Assembly (NCBI GenBank): GCA_013298675.1 | Contig: JAAFIJ010000047.1 | Location: forward strand, 1 to 12,732 | DNA from: Rhodobacterales bacterium | Lineage (GTDB): Bacteria; Pseudomonadota; Alphaproteobacteria; Rhodobacterales; Rhodobacteraceae | Reading direction: 5' to 3' | DNA length: 12,732 nucleotides | Shown here: piece after piece, positions 1 through 7,718 of the stretch | Numbering within the stretch: the first letter of the stretch is position 1 | Layout: each line of letters starts with the position of its first letter | Made by a program: the position numbers and the translations under genes | Notes under the pieces: model-generated | Told to the model about the DNA's origin: nothing | Database searches by the model: none | Seen by the model: the letters and a program-made list of their open reading frames with translations, nothing else

Positions 1-729
1 ATCTGCCTGCGCGATCTGGCAGAATATGAAAAGTGGTACGGGCAGCCGCATGCCGCCCCTGATCTGCAACCCGAGGCTGTATATGGCCTCACCGAGTTTT
101 ACCGAGATGAGATTTCGCGTGCGCGTCTGGTCGCAGGCACAGGGTGCAATGCGGCGGCGGGCCAGTTTGCCTTGCGTCCGTTGATTGCGGCCGGTGTCAT
201 CAACCTTGACCAAATTCTGATCGACTTAAAGGCAGGCGTCAGCGGGGCAGGCCGTTCGCTAAAGGAAAATCTGCTTCATGCCGAACTGTCGGGCGGGACC
301 CACAGCTATTCCGCTGGCGGCAAGCATCGCCATTTGGGCGAGTTTGACCAAGAATTCAGCAAGATTGCAGGTCGTCCGGTGCATATTCAATTCACCCCGC
401 ACCTGTTGCCGATGAACCGCGGAATCCTTGCCACCACCTATGTGCAGGGTGACGCGAAAACCGTGCATCAGGTTTTGACCGATGCCTATGCGGCGGAACC
501 GTTCCTTAAAGTCTTGCCCTTTGGCACTTTGCCCTCAACCCGCGACATCGCCGGGTCGAACTATTGCCACCTAGGCGTCATTGGTGACCGCATCGCTGGC
601 CGTGCCGTGGTTGTATCGGTCCTCGACAATCTGACCAAAGGGTCCAGCGGGCAAGCCATCCAGAACGCCAACCTGATGTTGGGCATTGACGAGACCGCCG
701 GGCTGAAGATGGCCCCAATATTCCCATAA
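1..729 (+). CDS. argC: N-acetyl-gamma-glutamyl-phosphate reductase, 3' part (5' end outside window)
   Basis: Frame 1 is open from the first base to TAA at 727-729, so this is the C-terminal 242 residues of ArgC. The enzyme makes N-acetylglutamate semialdehyde from N-acetylglutamyl phosphate with NADPH, the third step of arginine biosynthesis, in the cytoplasm. Visible signatures are YGLTEFYRDEI just before the active site, the catalytic Cys in GTGCNAAA (codon 145-147), the KAGVSGAGRS stretch, KHRHLGEFDQEF with the conserved His region, and TPHLLPMNRGIL. The NAD-binding N-terminus lies upstream of the window. The active-site context is GTGCN rather than the commoner PGCYP, closer to the form I associate with other ArgC/LysY branches. 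An internal ATG at 172 is not a start, because conserved sequence including the catalytic Cys lies upstream of it. The stop codon overlaps the likely ribosome binding site of ccmE, so the two genes are probably co-transcribed. Confidence 0.95.
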   Translation: MCLRDLAEYEKWYGQPHAAPDLQPEAVYGLTEFYRDEISRARLVAGTGCNAAAGQFALRPLIAAGVINLDQILIDLKAGVSGAGRSLKENLLHAELSGGTHSYSAGGKHRHLGEFDQEFSKIAGRPVHIQFTPHLLPMNRGILATTYVQGDAKTVHQVLTDAYAAEPFLKVLPFGTLPSTRDIAGSNYCHLGVIGDRIAGRAVVVSVLDNLTKGSSGQAIQNANLMLGIDETAGLKMAPIFP

Positions 730-738
730 GGTGTTGAT

Positions 739-1194
739 ATGGCAGGGCTAAAAGGGTTAAAGAAGCAGCGCCGCATTCAGGTCATCGCTTTGGCATTTGT
801 GGCACTTGCCGTGTCTTCTGTGCTTATCGGCTATGCGATGCGCGACGGGATAAACTTCTTTCGCTCTCCAAGCCAAGTGCTTCAAGACCCGCCTCAAGCG
901 GGTGAAGTGTTTCGAATTGGCGGTTTGGTTAGCGAAGGCACCCTTGTGCGCGGAGAAGGTGAGACGATCACCTTTTCGGTGACGGATACCAAAACCATCG
1001 TCCCCGTGCGCTATACGGGCGTCTTGCCCGACCTTTTCTCTGAAGGCGCAGGCATGGTTGGGACCGGGTCGATGGACGGCGATACGTTTGTTGCGACAGA
1101 GATTTTGGCCAAACACGACGAATCCTATATGCCAAAAGAAGTCATCGAAAGCCTCAAGGCCCAAGGCGTGTATGTAGAGCCCGCAAAGGAATAG
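739..1194 (+). CDS. ccmE: cytochrome c-type biogenesis haem chaperone CcmE
   Basis: This 151-residue protein is a periplasmic, inner-membrane-anchored haem chaperone. In system I cytochrome c maturation it receives haem from CcmC and delivers it to CcmF/H. The basic start (KKQRR) is followed by one membrane segment at about residues 14-34, giving N-in topology. A beta-barrel (OB-fold) domain follows at about 45-125, with the typical stretches FRIGGLV and VRYTGVLPDLF. The haem-binding motif is AKHDESYMP, with His126 as the covalent haem ligand and Tyr130 as the partner Tyr. AAGG at 728-731, seven bases before the ATG, serves as ribosome binding site and overlaps the argC stop. Length matches the family. 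CcmF and CcmH do not follow here as they do in some relatives; the next gene is a lysis enzyme. Confidence 0.96.
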   Translation: MAGLKGLKKQRRIQVIALAFVALAVSSVLIGYAMRDGINFFRSPSQVLQDPPQAGEVFRIGGLVSEGTLVRGEGETITFSVTDTKTIVPVRYTGVLPDLFSEGAGMVGTGSMDGDTFVATEILAKHDESYMPKEVIESLKAQGVYVEPAKE

Positions 1195-1269
1195 GCCCCG
1201 CGCGCCCTGCTTAGGACGTGTTAACTGATGCGCGCGATCATTTCCCCAGCCAAAAGATGGGGAAGTGCG

Positions 1270-1881
1270 ATGAAGTCGGTCAAAGACTTGGCGTCAGAGA
1301 TTGTGGCCCGTGAAGGCGGATATGTGAATGACCCCGATGATCCGGGCGGTGCGACAAATTACGGTGTGACTTTGAACACCCTGCGCAGGCTAGGCGTAGA
1401 TGTTACAGGCGACACGCGCATTGATGTGCAGGATGTGCGGGCGTTGTCTGCGCCACAAGCGATTGATATATATGTAGAACACTACTTTCAGCGCACTGGC
1501 ATCGCGCAATTGCCGGAAAGTTTGCAACCCTCAGTCTTTGATATGTACGTCAACTCTGGGCCCAACGCAGTCAAGGTTTTACAGCGCTTGCTGACGCAGA
1601 TGGGCTTTGATTGCGATCCCGATGGGCAGATCGGCGCACAGACCATTCGCGCGGCGCAACTGGCCCATGAGGCGGCCCCCAGCCATCTTGCCGACGCCTA
1701 TGCCATAGCCCGGCGCAATTACTACTACAGTCTGGCTGATGCGCGCCCCGCCTCGCGCAAATATGCCCGCAAGCGCGATGGCGGCAAAGGTGGGTGGATC
1801 CTGCGTGCCGAGGAATTCATGACGCCACGCTATCATCTGACTGATGTCCAGCATCAGGCGCGGGTGGCAGCATGGGGATAG
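1270..1881 (+). CDS. GH108-family endolysin (N-acetylmuramidase), probable gene transfer agent lysis protein
   Basis: This 203-residue protein has a glycoside hydrolase 108 domain at about residues 5-95, with the catalytic Glu15 in the EGGY motif followed by NDPDDPGGATNYGVT. A peptidoglycan-binding-3-like C-terminal part spans about 96-185 and includes PDGQIGAQTIRAA. It should cleave the glycan backbone of peptidoglycan. No signal peptide is visible, so export would depend on a holin, which is what the next gene encodes. I chose ATG 1270 because GGGGAAG (1259-1265) precedes it and family members begin near MKSVKDL. An upstream in-frame ATG at 1228 would add 14 residues and is less likely. In Rhodobacter capsulatus the gene transfer agent is released by an endolysin/holin pair (rcc00555/rcc00556) unlinked to the structural cluster. 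Family, order and lack of other phage genes fit that role here. The enzyme family is firm; the GTA role is inference. Confidence 0.88.
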   Translation: MKSVKDLASEIVAREGGYVNDPDDPGGATNYGVTLNTLRRLGVDVTGDTRIDVQDVRALSAPQAIDIYVEHYFQRTGIAQLPESLQPSVFDMYVNSGPNAVKVLQRLLTQMGFDCDPDGQIGAQTIRAAQLAHEAAPSHLADAYAIARRNYYYSLADARPASRKYARKRDGGKGGWILRAEEFMTPRYHLTDVQHQARVAAWG

Positions 1882-2378
1882 TCGGCAATCTGACCGGGGC
1901 ATCCGGTGCTGTTCAGGCATTGGGGGCGGCGGCGAAAGATGTGGCCGAGGTGTTCGTGCCCTCGGCTACCAAACGCATGCAATTGTCGGCCGAGGCGCAA
2001 ATGGCCGCGCTGCGCGAATTGGGAGCGGAGTTTGAAAACCCCTCAAACAGCTGGTTTGACACAGCCGTAAACGGGCTGAACCGTATGCCCCGCCCATTGT
2101 TGGCCTTTGGCACCATTGGCCTTTTTGTCTACGCGATGATCGACCCGCAACAGTTCGCGCTGCGCATGGTGGGGTTAAATGCGGTGCCAGAGCCGCTTTG
2201 GTGGCTGTTGGGGGCGGTGGTTGCGTTCTACTTTGGTGCGCGCGAAACTCACTACTTTCGCAACCGAACTGTTGTGTCACCCTTTGCTATTCCAGGTGTG
2301 ACTGCGGCCGATGGCACCAACAGCCCGTTGCTCGATGAAAATCCGGCTTTACAAGATTGGCGGGCAAATCAAAGCTAA
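1872..2378 (+). CDS. GTA-type holin (PF11351-like) for endolysin release
   Basis: This 168-residue membrane protein starts inside the endolysin gene; the frames overlap by 10 bases, which suggests translational coupling. Hydrophobic segments are clear at about residues 75-91 (starting RPLLAFGTIGLF) and 107-123 (LWWLLGAVVAFYFGA). The N-terminal 55 residues are Ala-rich and amphipathic and could form a third membrane-associated helix. The RMPRPLL and AVPEPLWWLLG stretches resemble the 'GTA holin, 3TM' family (formerly DUF3154). Its expected job is to form lesions in the inner membrane so that the signal-less endolysin upstream reaches the periplasm. The C-terminal 40 residues are polar and probably cytoplasmic. 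The family assignment is from memory of sequence character, without a profile search. The holin role is strengthened by the overlapping endolysin. Confidence 0.8.
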   Translation: MGIVGNLTGASGAVQALGAAAKDVAEVFVPSATKRMQLSAEAQMAALRELGAEFENPSNSWFDTAVNGLNRMPRPLLAFGTIGLFVYAMIDPQQFALRMVGLNAVPEPLWWLLGAVVAFYFGARETHYFRNRTVVSPFAIPGVTAADGTNSPLLDENPALQDWRANQS

Positions 2379-2402
2379 AATCCTACTCAAACGTGGGGTT
2401 TT
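2377..2402 (+). terminator. weak possible terminator after the lysis cassette
   Basis: AAAATCC (2377-2383) can pair with GGGTTTT (2396-2402), including one G-T wobble, around a 12-base loop. The stem is short and the final T run is part of the stem, so this is at best a weak intrinsic terminator separating the holin gene from argS. Confidence 0.25.
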
Positions 2403-2414
2403 GGCCCGCTGTCC

Positions 2415-2443
2415 TTGACCTGTCGCACCGCCTCTGGCATCCC
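2415..2443 (+). promoter_or_regulatory. possible argS promoter
   Basis: TTGACC (2415-2420) matches five of six bases of the -35 consensus. The hexamer 17 bases further on (CATCCC, 2438-2443) is a poor -10. The location, in the 93-base gap between the holin stop and the argS start, is where a promoter for the argS-scpB operon would be expected. Confidence 0.3.
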
Positions 2444-2471
2444 ACGGGCAACGAGACAGGAATTTGATCAG

Positions 2472-4217
2472 ATGAATCTCTTTGCCGATATCCGCAACCT
2501 TGTACTGGGCGCGCTGAACGACATGGTGGCCGCTGGCACCTTGCCGGGCGGGCTTGACACCACAGCTGTCGCGGTCGAACCCCCACGTGATGCGGCACAT
2601 GGCGATATGGCCACGAACGCGGCGATGGTTTTGGCCAAACCTGCGGGCATGGCACCGCGCGCGATCGCTGACGCTTTGGTGGCTCGGCTGTCGGCTGACC
2701 CACGGGTGATTGGCGCACAGGTCGCGGGTCCAGGCTTCATCAACATCAGCCTTGCCCATACTGTCTGGCAAGGGATCATCGGGGCAGCGCTTGCCGAAAA
2801 CACCGATTTTGGGCGCTCTAACATCGGGGCGGGCGCAAAGGTGATGGTCGAATTCGTCTCTGCCAACCCCACAGGGCCAATGCATGTGGGCCACGTGCGC
2901 GGTGCTGTGGTCGGTGACGCGCTGTCTCGGCTATTGTCGTTTGCTGGTTGGAACGTCACCCGCGAATACTATATCAACGACGCTGGCTCGCAAGTTGATG
3001 TGCTGGCCAGATCAGCCTTTGAACGCTACCGCGAGGCGAACGGACTTGAGCCCGAAATCCGTGAAGGTCTTTATCCGGGCGACTATCTCGTGCCCGTGGG
3101 CGAAGCGCTTAAGGCCAAGTACGGCGACAGCCTGCTTGATAAGGGCGAAGAGGTCTGGCTTGCCGACATCCGCGAATTCGCAACCCATCTGATGATGGAA
3201 GAAATCCGCAGCGATTTGGCCCTTTTGGGTGTCAAAATGGACGTCTTTTCATCGGAAAAGGCGCTTTATGGCACGGGCAAGATTGAAGCCGCCATCCAGG
3301 CGCTGCGCGACATGGGTCTTATCTATGAAGGCACGTTGGAACCGCCAAAAGGCAAAACACTGGAAGATTGGGAACCGCGCATGCAGACGCTGTTCCGCTC
3401 TACCGCGCACGGCGATGATGTCGACCGCCCGGTGATGAAATCTGATGGGTCTTGGACCTATTTTGCGCCCGACATCGCCTATCACTATGACAAGGTCCAG
3501 CGCGGCTTTGATGAACTGATCGACATTTTTGGTGCCGACCATGGTGGCTACGTCAAACGGATGAAAGCCGCCGTTTCGGCATTGTCATCGGGTCGGGTGC
3601 CTTTGGACATCAAACTGGTTCAACTGGTCAAACTTTATAAAAACGGCGAGCCGTTCAAGATGTCCAAACGTGCTGGCACCTTTGTTACCTTGCGCGATGT
3701 GGTCGAACAGGCGGGCGCTGGGGTCACGCGGTTCATGATGCTGACCCGCAAGAACGATGTGGCCTTGGATTTCGACTTTGACAAAGTGCTAGAGCAATCC
3801 AAGGACAATCCGGTTTTCTATGTCCAATACGCCAATGCCCGGATCAATTCGGTGATACGTAAAGCACGCGAAGCTGGCCTGCCGTCAGACGACGCCACTT
3901 TGCGTGCAGCCGATCATGCGATCCTGTCGCATCCGGCAGAGTTGCAGATGGCCAAGAAACTTGCCGAATGGCCCCGTGTGGTCGAGATAGCAGCCAAAAG
4001 CAATGAACCGCACCGCGTGGCGTTTTACCTTTATGAATTGGCTTCGGAATTCCATGGCTTGTGGAACAAGGGCAACGATGACACCAGCCTTCGTTTCATT
4101 CAGGACGGCAATGCTGCAACATCTGCTGCAAAAATTGCTCTTGTTCGTGCAACGGGCGTTGTGATTGCGGCCGGCTTGGGTATCCTTGGCGTTGATCCGG
4201 TGGAGGAGATGCGTTAA
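2472..4217 (+). CDS. argS: arginyl-tRNA synthetase
   Basis: This class I aminoacyl-tRNA synthetase of 581 residues charges tRNA-Arg with arginine using ATP. The ArgRS N-terminal (Add-1) domain spans about residues 1-90. The catalytic Rossmann domain carries the HIGH motif as HVGH (138-141) within ANPTGPMHVGH, and the KMSKS motif as KMSKR (396-400). The C-terminal DALR anticodon-binding domain begins near NPVFYVQYANARINS and runs to the end. Length is normal for the family. The start at 2472 follows AGGA (2458-2461) and gives the usual MNLFADIR-type N-terminus; the open frame extends 19 codons further upstream, but those residues do not look conserved. It heads the gene series argS - SPOR - nagZ - scpA - scpB found in many alphaproteobacteria. 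Confidence 0.97.
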   Translation: MNLFADIRNLVLGALNDMVAAGTLPGGLDTTAVAVEPPRDAAHGDMATNAAMVLAKPAGMAPRAIADALVARLSADPRVIGAQVAGPGFINISLAHTVWQGIIGAALAENTDFGRSNIGAGAKVMVEFVSANPTGPMHVGHVRGAVVGDALSRLLSFAGWNVTREYYINDAGSQVDVLARSAFERYREANGLEPEIREGLYPGDYLVPVGEALKAKYGDSLLDKGEEVWLADIREFATHLMMEEIRSDLALLGVKMDVFSSEKALYGTGKIEAAIQALRDMGLIYEGTLEPPKGKTLEDWEPRMQTLFRSTAHGDDVDRPVMKSDGSWTYFAPDIAYHYDKVQRGFDELIDIFGADHGGYVKRMKAAVSALSSGRVPLDIKLVQLVKLYKNGEPFKMSKRAGTFVTLRDVVEQAGAGVTRFMMLTRKNDVALDFDFDKVLEQSKDNPVFYVQYANARINSVIRKAREAGLPSDDATLRAADHAILSHPAELQMAKKLAEWPRVVEIAAKSNEPHRVAFYLYELASEFHGLWNKGNDDTSLRFIQDGNAATSAAKIALVRATGVVIAAGLGILGVDPVEEMR

Positions 4218-4250
4218 CGCGCAGCCTCTTTGCTGGCAACGAAAAACAAG

Positions 4251-4275
4251 GCTGGGTGGCATGTATCACCCCAGC
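4251..4275 (+). promoter_or_regulatory. hairpin in the argS-SPOR spacer
   Basis: GCTGGGTG (4251-4258) pairs with CACCCCAGC (4267-4275), with one bulged C and an 8-base loop. It ends five bases before the GAGG ribosome binding site (4280-4283) of the SPOR gene and has no T-tract. It is therefore more likely an mRNA processing or stability element, or a brake on ribosome access, than a terminator. This is inference from pairing only. Confidence 0.35.
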
Positions 4276-4288
4276 GCGTGAGGCGGCG

Positions 4289-5245
4289 ATGGCAGATATG
4301 GATTATGACGACTTCGGGCGCTCTTATGACCAAGGGGGGGCTCGTCCGCGGCAAGTCGGCCGGCTGGTTCATCTGGCAGGGGCCGCTTGTTCTGTCGCCT
4401 TGTTGATTGGGCTGGGTGCTTGGGGATACAAGCTCGCGGTGCGCGATGTTACCGGCATCCCGGTGATCCGCGCGATTGAAGGTCCTTTGCGCATGGCGCC
4501 CGCTGTCGCTGGGGGCGATGTCGCGGCCAATCAGGGCCTGTCGGTTAATGCGATTGCAGCAGCGGGTACCGCAATGCCTTTGCCGGAAACCCTTGTTCTT
4601 GCACCACAATCCATCGGACTAAGTGACGAAGACGTCGCGGGCCTTGCGGTATCTGCTTCGTCTTCGCTTCAAGATGCTGTCGCGGATGAAGAGATAACAG
4701 TCTCGCAAGAAATACTGTCAGACGGTGCGCTGGAACCACTCACCTTGGACGCCGCCTCGCTTGATATCGCAGACGAGACACAACCCATGACAGAAGCAGA
4801 CGCGGTGGCTGCAGCCCTTGCCGTCGCTTTGTCGGATGAAACCACTGATACAGATGTCTCCGCAGAGCCTGCCGTCCAGCGGTCGACGCGCCCAATGGCG
4901 CGACCTGCGAACCTGACGAGTGGCGATCAGACGGCCAATGTTGAAGTGGCAGCCGTCACCTCTATCGGTGCGGTGGACGGTGCTACCGTGGCGGCGGGAA
5001 CCCAACTCGTACAATTTGGTGCTTTTGAAGATGACGCAACGGCGCAGGCCGAATGGGTCAATCTGCAGTCACGCTTTGTCGAGTTGCTGTCTGGAAAGTC
5101 ACCCGTGGTCCAAACCGCGCAGTCTGGTGGCAAGACGTTTTACCGGTTGCGCGCCACTGGCTTTGCCGATCAAGATGATGCCAGACGCTTTTGTGCAGCC
5201 TTGCTTGCAGAAAGCGCGTCTTGCGTTCCCGTCCTGCAACGATGA
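4289..5245 (+). CDS. SPOR domain-containing membrane-anchored protein
   Basis: This 318-residue protein has a short cytoplasmic N-terminus (about 25 residues, DYDDF-rich), a single membrane segment at about 27-49, and a long low-complexity periplasmic linker (about 70-230) rich in Ala, Asp, Glu, Thr and Ser. A SPOR domain fills the last 85 residues (from about 234, containing QLVQFGAFEDDATA and FYRLRATGFADQDDARRFC). SPOR domains bind denuded glycan strands of septal peptidoglycan, so a role in cell division or wall remodelling is likely; the exact function in this family is not established. The start at 4289 is favoured by GAGG at 4280-4283; a GTG at 4256 in the same frame lies inside a hairpin. 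Its stop overlaps the nagZ start (ATGA), and nagZ also acts on peptidoglycan, supporting a shared wall-related task. It is not FtsN by any sequence feature I can point to. Confidence 0.85.
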   Translation: MADMDYDDFGRSYDQGGARPRQVGRLVHLAGAACSVALLIGLGAWGYKLAVRDVTGIPVIRAIEGPLRMAPAVAGGDVAANQGLSVNAIAAAGTAMPLPETLVLAPQSIGLSDEDVAGLAVSASSSLQDAVADEEITVSQEILSDGALEPLTLDAASLDIADETQPMTEADAVAAALAVALSDETTDTDVSAEPAVQRSTRPMARPANLTSGDQTANVEVAAVTSIGAVDGATVAAGTQLVQFGAFEDDATAQAEWVNLQSRFVELLSGKSPVVQTAQSGGKTFYRLRATGFADQDDARRFCAALLAESASCVPVLQR

Positions 5246-6270
5246 CTTTAGCGTCAACCGGATACGGCACCGGTGCAGCGATGTTTGGCTGTGAGGGTCC
5301 GGTTTTGGGCGCAAGCGAAGCCGCATTCTTTCGCGACTTTGATCCTTTTGGCTTTATCGTCTTTGCGCGCAATATCGAAACGCCGGATCAACTACGCAGG
5401 TTAACAGGTGATTTGCGCAATGCTGTTGGTCGCGAGGCAATCATCAGCGTGGATCAAGAAGGTGGCCGCGTTCAGCGCCTGCGCGCGCCGCATTGGCGTG
5501 AATGGCTGCCCCCTTTGGATACCGTGACCAAGGCAGGGCCGAATGCGGCGCGGGCGATGAATCTGCAAGCACAGATCATCGCGTCAGAACTGCGCGCCGT
5601 TGGCATCGACAGCAATTGCGCGCCTGTCGGGGATGTGGCGTCAGACCTGACGCATCCGTTCTTGAGGAACCGGTGTTACAGCGATAGTCCCGTGCGCGTG
5701 GCAGAAATTGCCTTGGCCGTCGCGGACGGCTATCTCGCGGGGGGGGTCTTGCCCGTGATGAAACATATGCCGGGTCATGGCCGCTCTCATGTCGATACGC
5801 ATCTAGACCTGCCGTTTGTGGACGCCAACCGCGACAGCCTGCACGAAATAGATTTTGCGCCCTTCAAGGCCCTTTCACATTTGTCGATGGGCATGACCGC
5901 ACATTTGATTTTCGGCGCTTATGATCCCGATCACCCTTCGACCCAATCCAAGATTATGGTCGAGGTGATCCGTTCAGAAATCGGCTTTGATGGGTTGTTG
6001 ATAACCGATGATTTGAACATGCAGGCGCTCAAGGGCACATTGTACGACCGTACAGCGCTGTCTATGGCGGCGGGCGCAGATATTGCACTGCACTGCAAAG
6101 GTGATCTGGCAGAGATGCAAACAGTCGCCCTGGCCGCCGGGAACATGCAACCCGACACCCAACGGCGGGCCAAGGCCGCGCTGGCACAGCGCATCGCGCC
6201 TAAATCGGTTGACATCGCGGCCCTAGAGTCTGAATTCTATGCCCTTATGGGCACACATCACGATGGCTAA
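5242..6270 (+). CDS. nagZ: beta-N-acetylhexosaminidase (GH3), peptidoglycan recycling
   Basis: This 342-residue cytoplasmic glycoside hydrolase family 3 enzyme removes N-acetylglucosamine from the GlcNAc-anhydroMurNAc (peptides) produced by wall turnover. Diagnostic motifs are SVDQEGGRVQRL (69-80, substrate-binding), KHMPGHG (174-180) followed by the flexible catalytic loop with Asp185-Thr-His187, and ITDDLNM (254-260), where Asp256 is the likely nucleophile. Length is that of single-domain NagZ. The ATG at 5242 overlaps the TGA of the SPOR gene by four bases. Its 3' end overlaps the scpA start by eight bases, so the three genes are translationally coupled. In many bacteria NagZ products feed AmpR-type beta-lactamase induction, but no ampR/ampC is present here. 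Confidence 0.96.
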   Translation: MTLASTGYGTGAAMFGCEGPVLGASEAAFFRDFDPFGFIVFARNIETPDQLRRLTGDLRNAVGREAIISVDQEGGRVQRLRAPHWREWLPPLDTVTKAGPNAARAMNLQAQIIASELRAVGIDSNCAPVGDVASDLTHPFLRNRCYSDSPVRVAEIALAVADGYLAGGVLPVMKHMPGHGRSHVDTHLDLPFVDANRDSLHEIDFAPFKALSHLSMGMTAHLIFGAYDPDHPSTQSKIMVEVIRSEIGFDGLLITDDLNMQALKGTLYDRTALSMAAGADIALHCKGDLAEMQTVALAAGNMQPDTQRRAKAALAQRIAPKSVDIAALESEFYALMGTHHDG

Positions 6271-7063
6271 CTTTGACACCGACGATTGGGCGACAACAGC
6301 CCAGCCGACAACCGCAGATCGGTTGGACGCGGAAAACTTGATCGTCGACGTTGATGGGTTTGAAGGACCGCTCGATCTACTGCTGATGCTGTCGCGCACC
6401 CAAAAAGTTGATCTGCGCCGCATCTCTGTCTTGCAACTTGCGCACCAGTACTTGGCATTCGTGGAAAAGGCCCGCGCCCTAAGGATTGAACTGGCTGCAG
6501 ATTATCTGGTCATGGCAGCTTGGCTTGCGTTTCTAAAGTCGCGCTTGCTGCTGCCTCCTATTCCGGGCGAAGACGGTCCCAGTGCCGAGGATCTTGCCGC
6601 ACACCTCGCGTTTCAACTTGAACGCCTGTCTGCGATGCGTGAGGCTGCCGCCCGCCTAATGGCGCGTGATCAGTTGGGCCGAGATTTCTTTGCCCGTGGC
6701 ATCCCCGAAGACGTAACCAAGCGCACCCATATCACCTATGAGGCGACCCTTCTTGATCTGATGCGCGCCTATGCCCGCACTCGGACCAAAGATGACTTTC
6801 GCCCCTATGCCTTTGACCGCAAGAATATTTTCACGATGGAACAAGCGCTTGATCGCATGCGCGGGTTGTTGGGCTATGCCGGGGAATGGTCTGACCTGAC
6901 CACCTTTTTGCCCACAGGGTGGGATGCAAGCCCCGAACGCAGGCGCTCTGCCACCGCGTCGCACTTCGCCGCGATTTTGGAAATGGCCAAGGCCGGGCAG
7001 GTCAAGATCAAACAAAGTGACACGTTTTCCCCCATCCTTGTGCGCCGCAGTGATACCCCATGA
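6263..7063 (+). CDS. scpA: segregation and condensation protein A (kleisin)
   Basis: ScpA (266 residues) is the kleisin subunit that bridges the heads of the SMC dimer and binds ScpB, helping to condense and segregate the chromosome. The hallmark N-terminal block VDGFEGPLDLLLMLSR (30-45) followed by VDLRRISVLQLAHQY is clear. The middle is helical and charged, and the C-terminal winged-helix part (from about 200) ends in KIKQSDTFSPILVR. The ATG at 6263 overlaps the nagZ stop (6268-6270); an ATG at 6239 would add eight residues. Neither has a good Shine-Dalgarno sequence, so translation probably relies on coupling to nagZ. The stop overlaps the scpB start by four bases (ATGA). No smc gene lies in the window, as is usual because smc is encoded elsewhere. 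Confidence 0.95.
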   Translation: MANFDTDDWATTAQPTTADRLDAENLIVDVDGFEGPLDLLLMLSRTQKVDLRRISVLQLAHQYLAFVEKARALRIELAADYLVMAAWLAFLKSRLLLPPIPGEDGPSAEDLAAHLAFQLERLSAMREAAARLMARDQLGRDFFARGIPEDVTKRTHITYEATLLDLMRAYARTRTKDDFRPYAFDRKNIFTMEQALDRMRGLLGYAGEWSDLTTFLPTGWDASPERRRSATASHFAAILEMAKAGQVKIKQSDTFSPILVRRSDTP

Positions 7064-7710
7064 TCGATACCGACACCCAAATTGAGCAGTCCTTGTTTGA
7101 AGCCCCCTTGATGGCTGAACAAGAACGCATGGTTGAGGCGATCTTGTTTGCATCTGCCGATCCGATCTCTTTGCCCGAATTGATTGCGCGTATGCCGCAT
7201 GGCTGCGACCCTGCCGAGGCGCTTGTCACCTTGCGCCGCCGCTATGAGGGGAGGGGTGTACACCTTTTAAAGGTTGGCGACGCCTATGTGTTCCGCACCG
7301 CGGGGGATCTGTCCTATCTGATGCAAAAGGAATCTCGCGAAACCCGCAAGCTATCGCGGGCGGCGATCGAAACTTTGGCGATTGTGGCCTATCATCAGCC
7401 GGTGACGCGCACTGAAATCGAAGAGATACGCGGTGTGGCAGTCAGTCGGGGCACCGTTGACCAACTGCTGGAACTTGACTGGATCCGATTGGGCAGGCGC
7501 CGCATGACGCCGGGGCGTCCGGTGACCTTTGTCGTGACCGAACATTTCCTCGACCATTTCGGCTTGGAATCCGCACGCGACTTGCCGGGATTGAAAGAAT
7601 TGCGTGCGGCAGGTCTGCTGGACTCGCGTCCCTTGCCCGGATCGATGACTCCGCCAAATGAAGACGACGAAAGTGCCGCAACCGGCCAAAGTGAACTCTT
7701 TGAAGACTAG
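7060..7710 (+). CDS. scpB: segregation and condensation protein B
   Basis: ScpB (216 residues) dimerises and binds ScpA in the SMC-ScpAB condensin. Two winged-helix domains are recognisable: the first around MVEAILFASADPIS (about 24-90), the second around ETLAIVAYHQPVTRTEIEEIRGV (about 104-180) with SRGTVDQLLELDWI and GRPVTFVVTEHFLDHFGL. The C-terminal 30 residues are acidic and probably disordered (NEDDESAATGQSELFED). The start codon overlaps the scpA stop (ATGA at 7060-7063), the standard arrangement that keeps the two partners in step. Confidence 0.96.
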   Translation: MIDTDTQIEQSLFEAPLMAEQERMVEAILFASADPISLPELIARMPHGCDPAEALVTLRRRYEGRGVHLLKVGDAYVFRTAGDLSYLMQKESRETRKLSRAAIETLAIVAYHQPVTRTEIEEIRGVAVSRGTVDQLLELDWIRLGRRRMTPGRPVTFVVTEHFLDHFGLESARDLPGLKELRAAGLLDSRPLPGSMTPPNEDDESAATGQSELFED

Positions 7711-7718
7711 GAAAAATC

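Noticed and set aside
1195..1269. CtrA-type site (TTAA-N7-TTAA) upstream of the lysis genes
   Set aside because: A single TTAA at 1221-1224 is present but no second half-site lies at the right spacing, so direct CtrA control is not supported by sequence.
1195..2378. Remnant of a prophage
   Set aside because: No integrase, repressor, terminase, capsid or tail gene, no attachment repeats, and composition like the neighbours; an unlinked GTA lysis pair explains it better.
2349..2894. 181-codon open frame on the - strand opposite the 5' part of argS
   Set aside because: It lies antisense to strongly conserved ArgRS sequence, is rich in Arg/His/Pro as expected of a GC-rich shadow frame, and has no recognisable domain.
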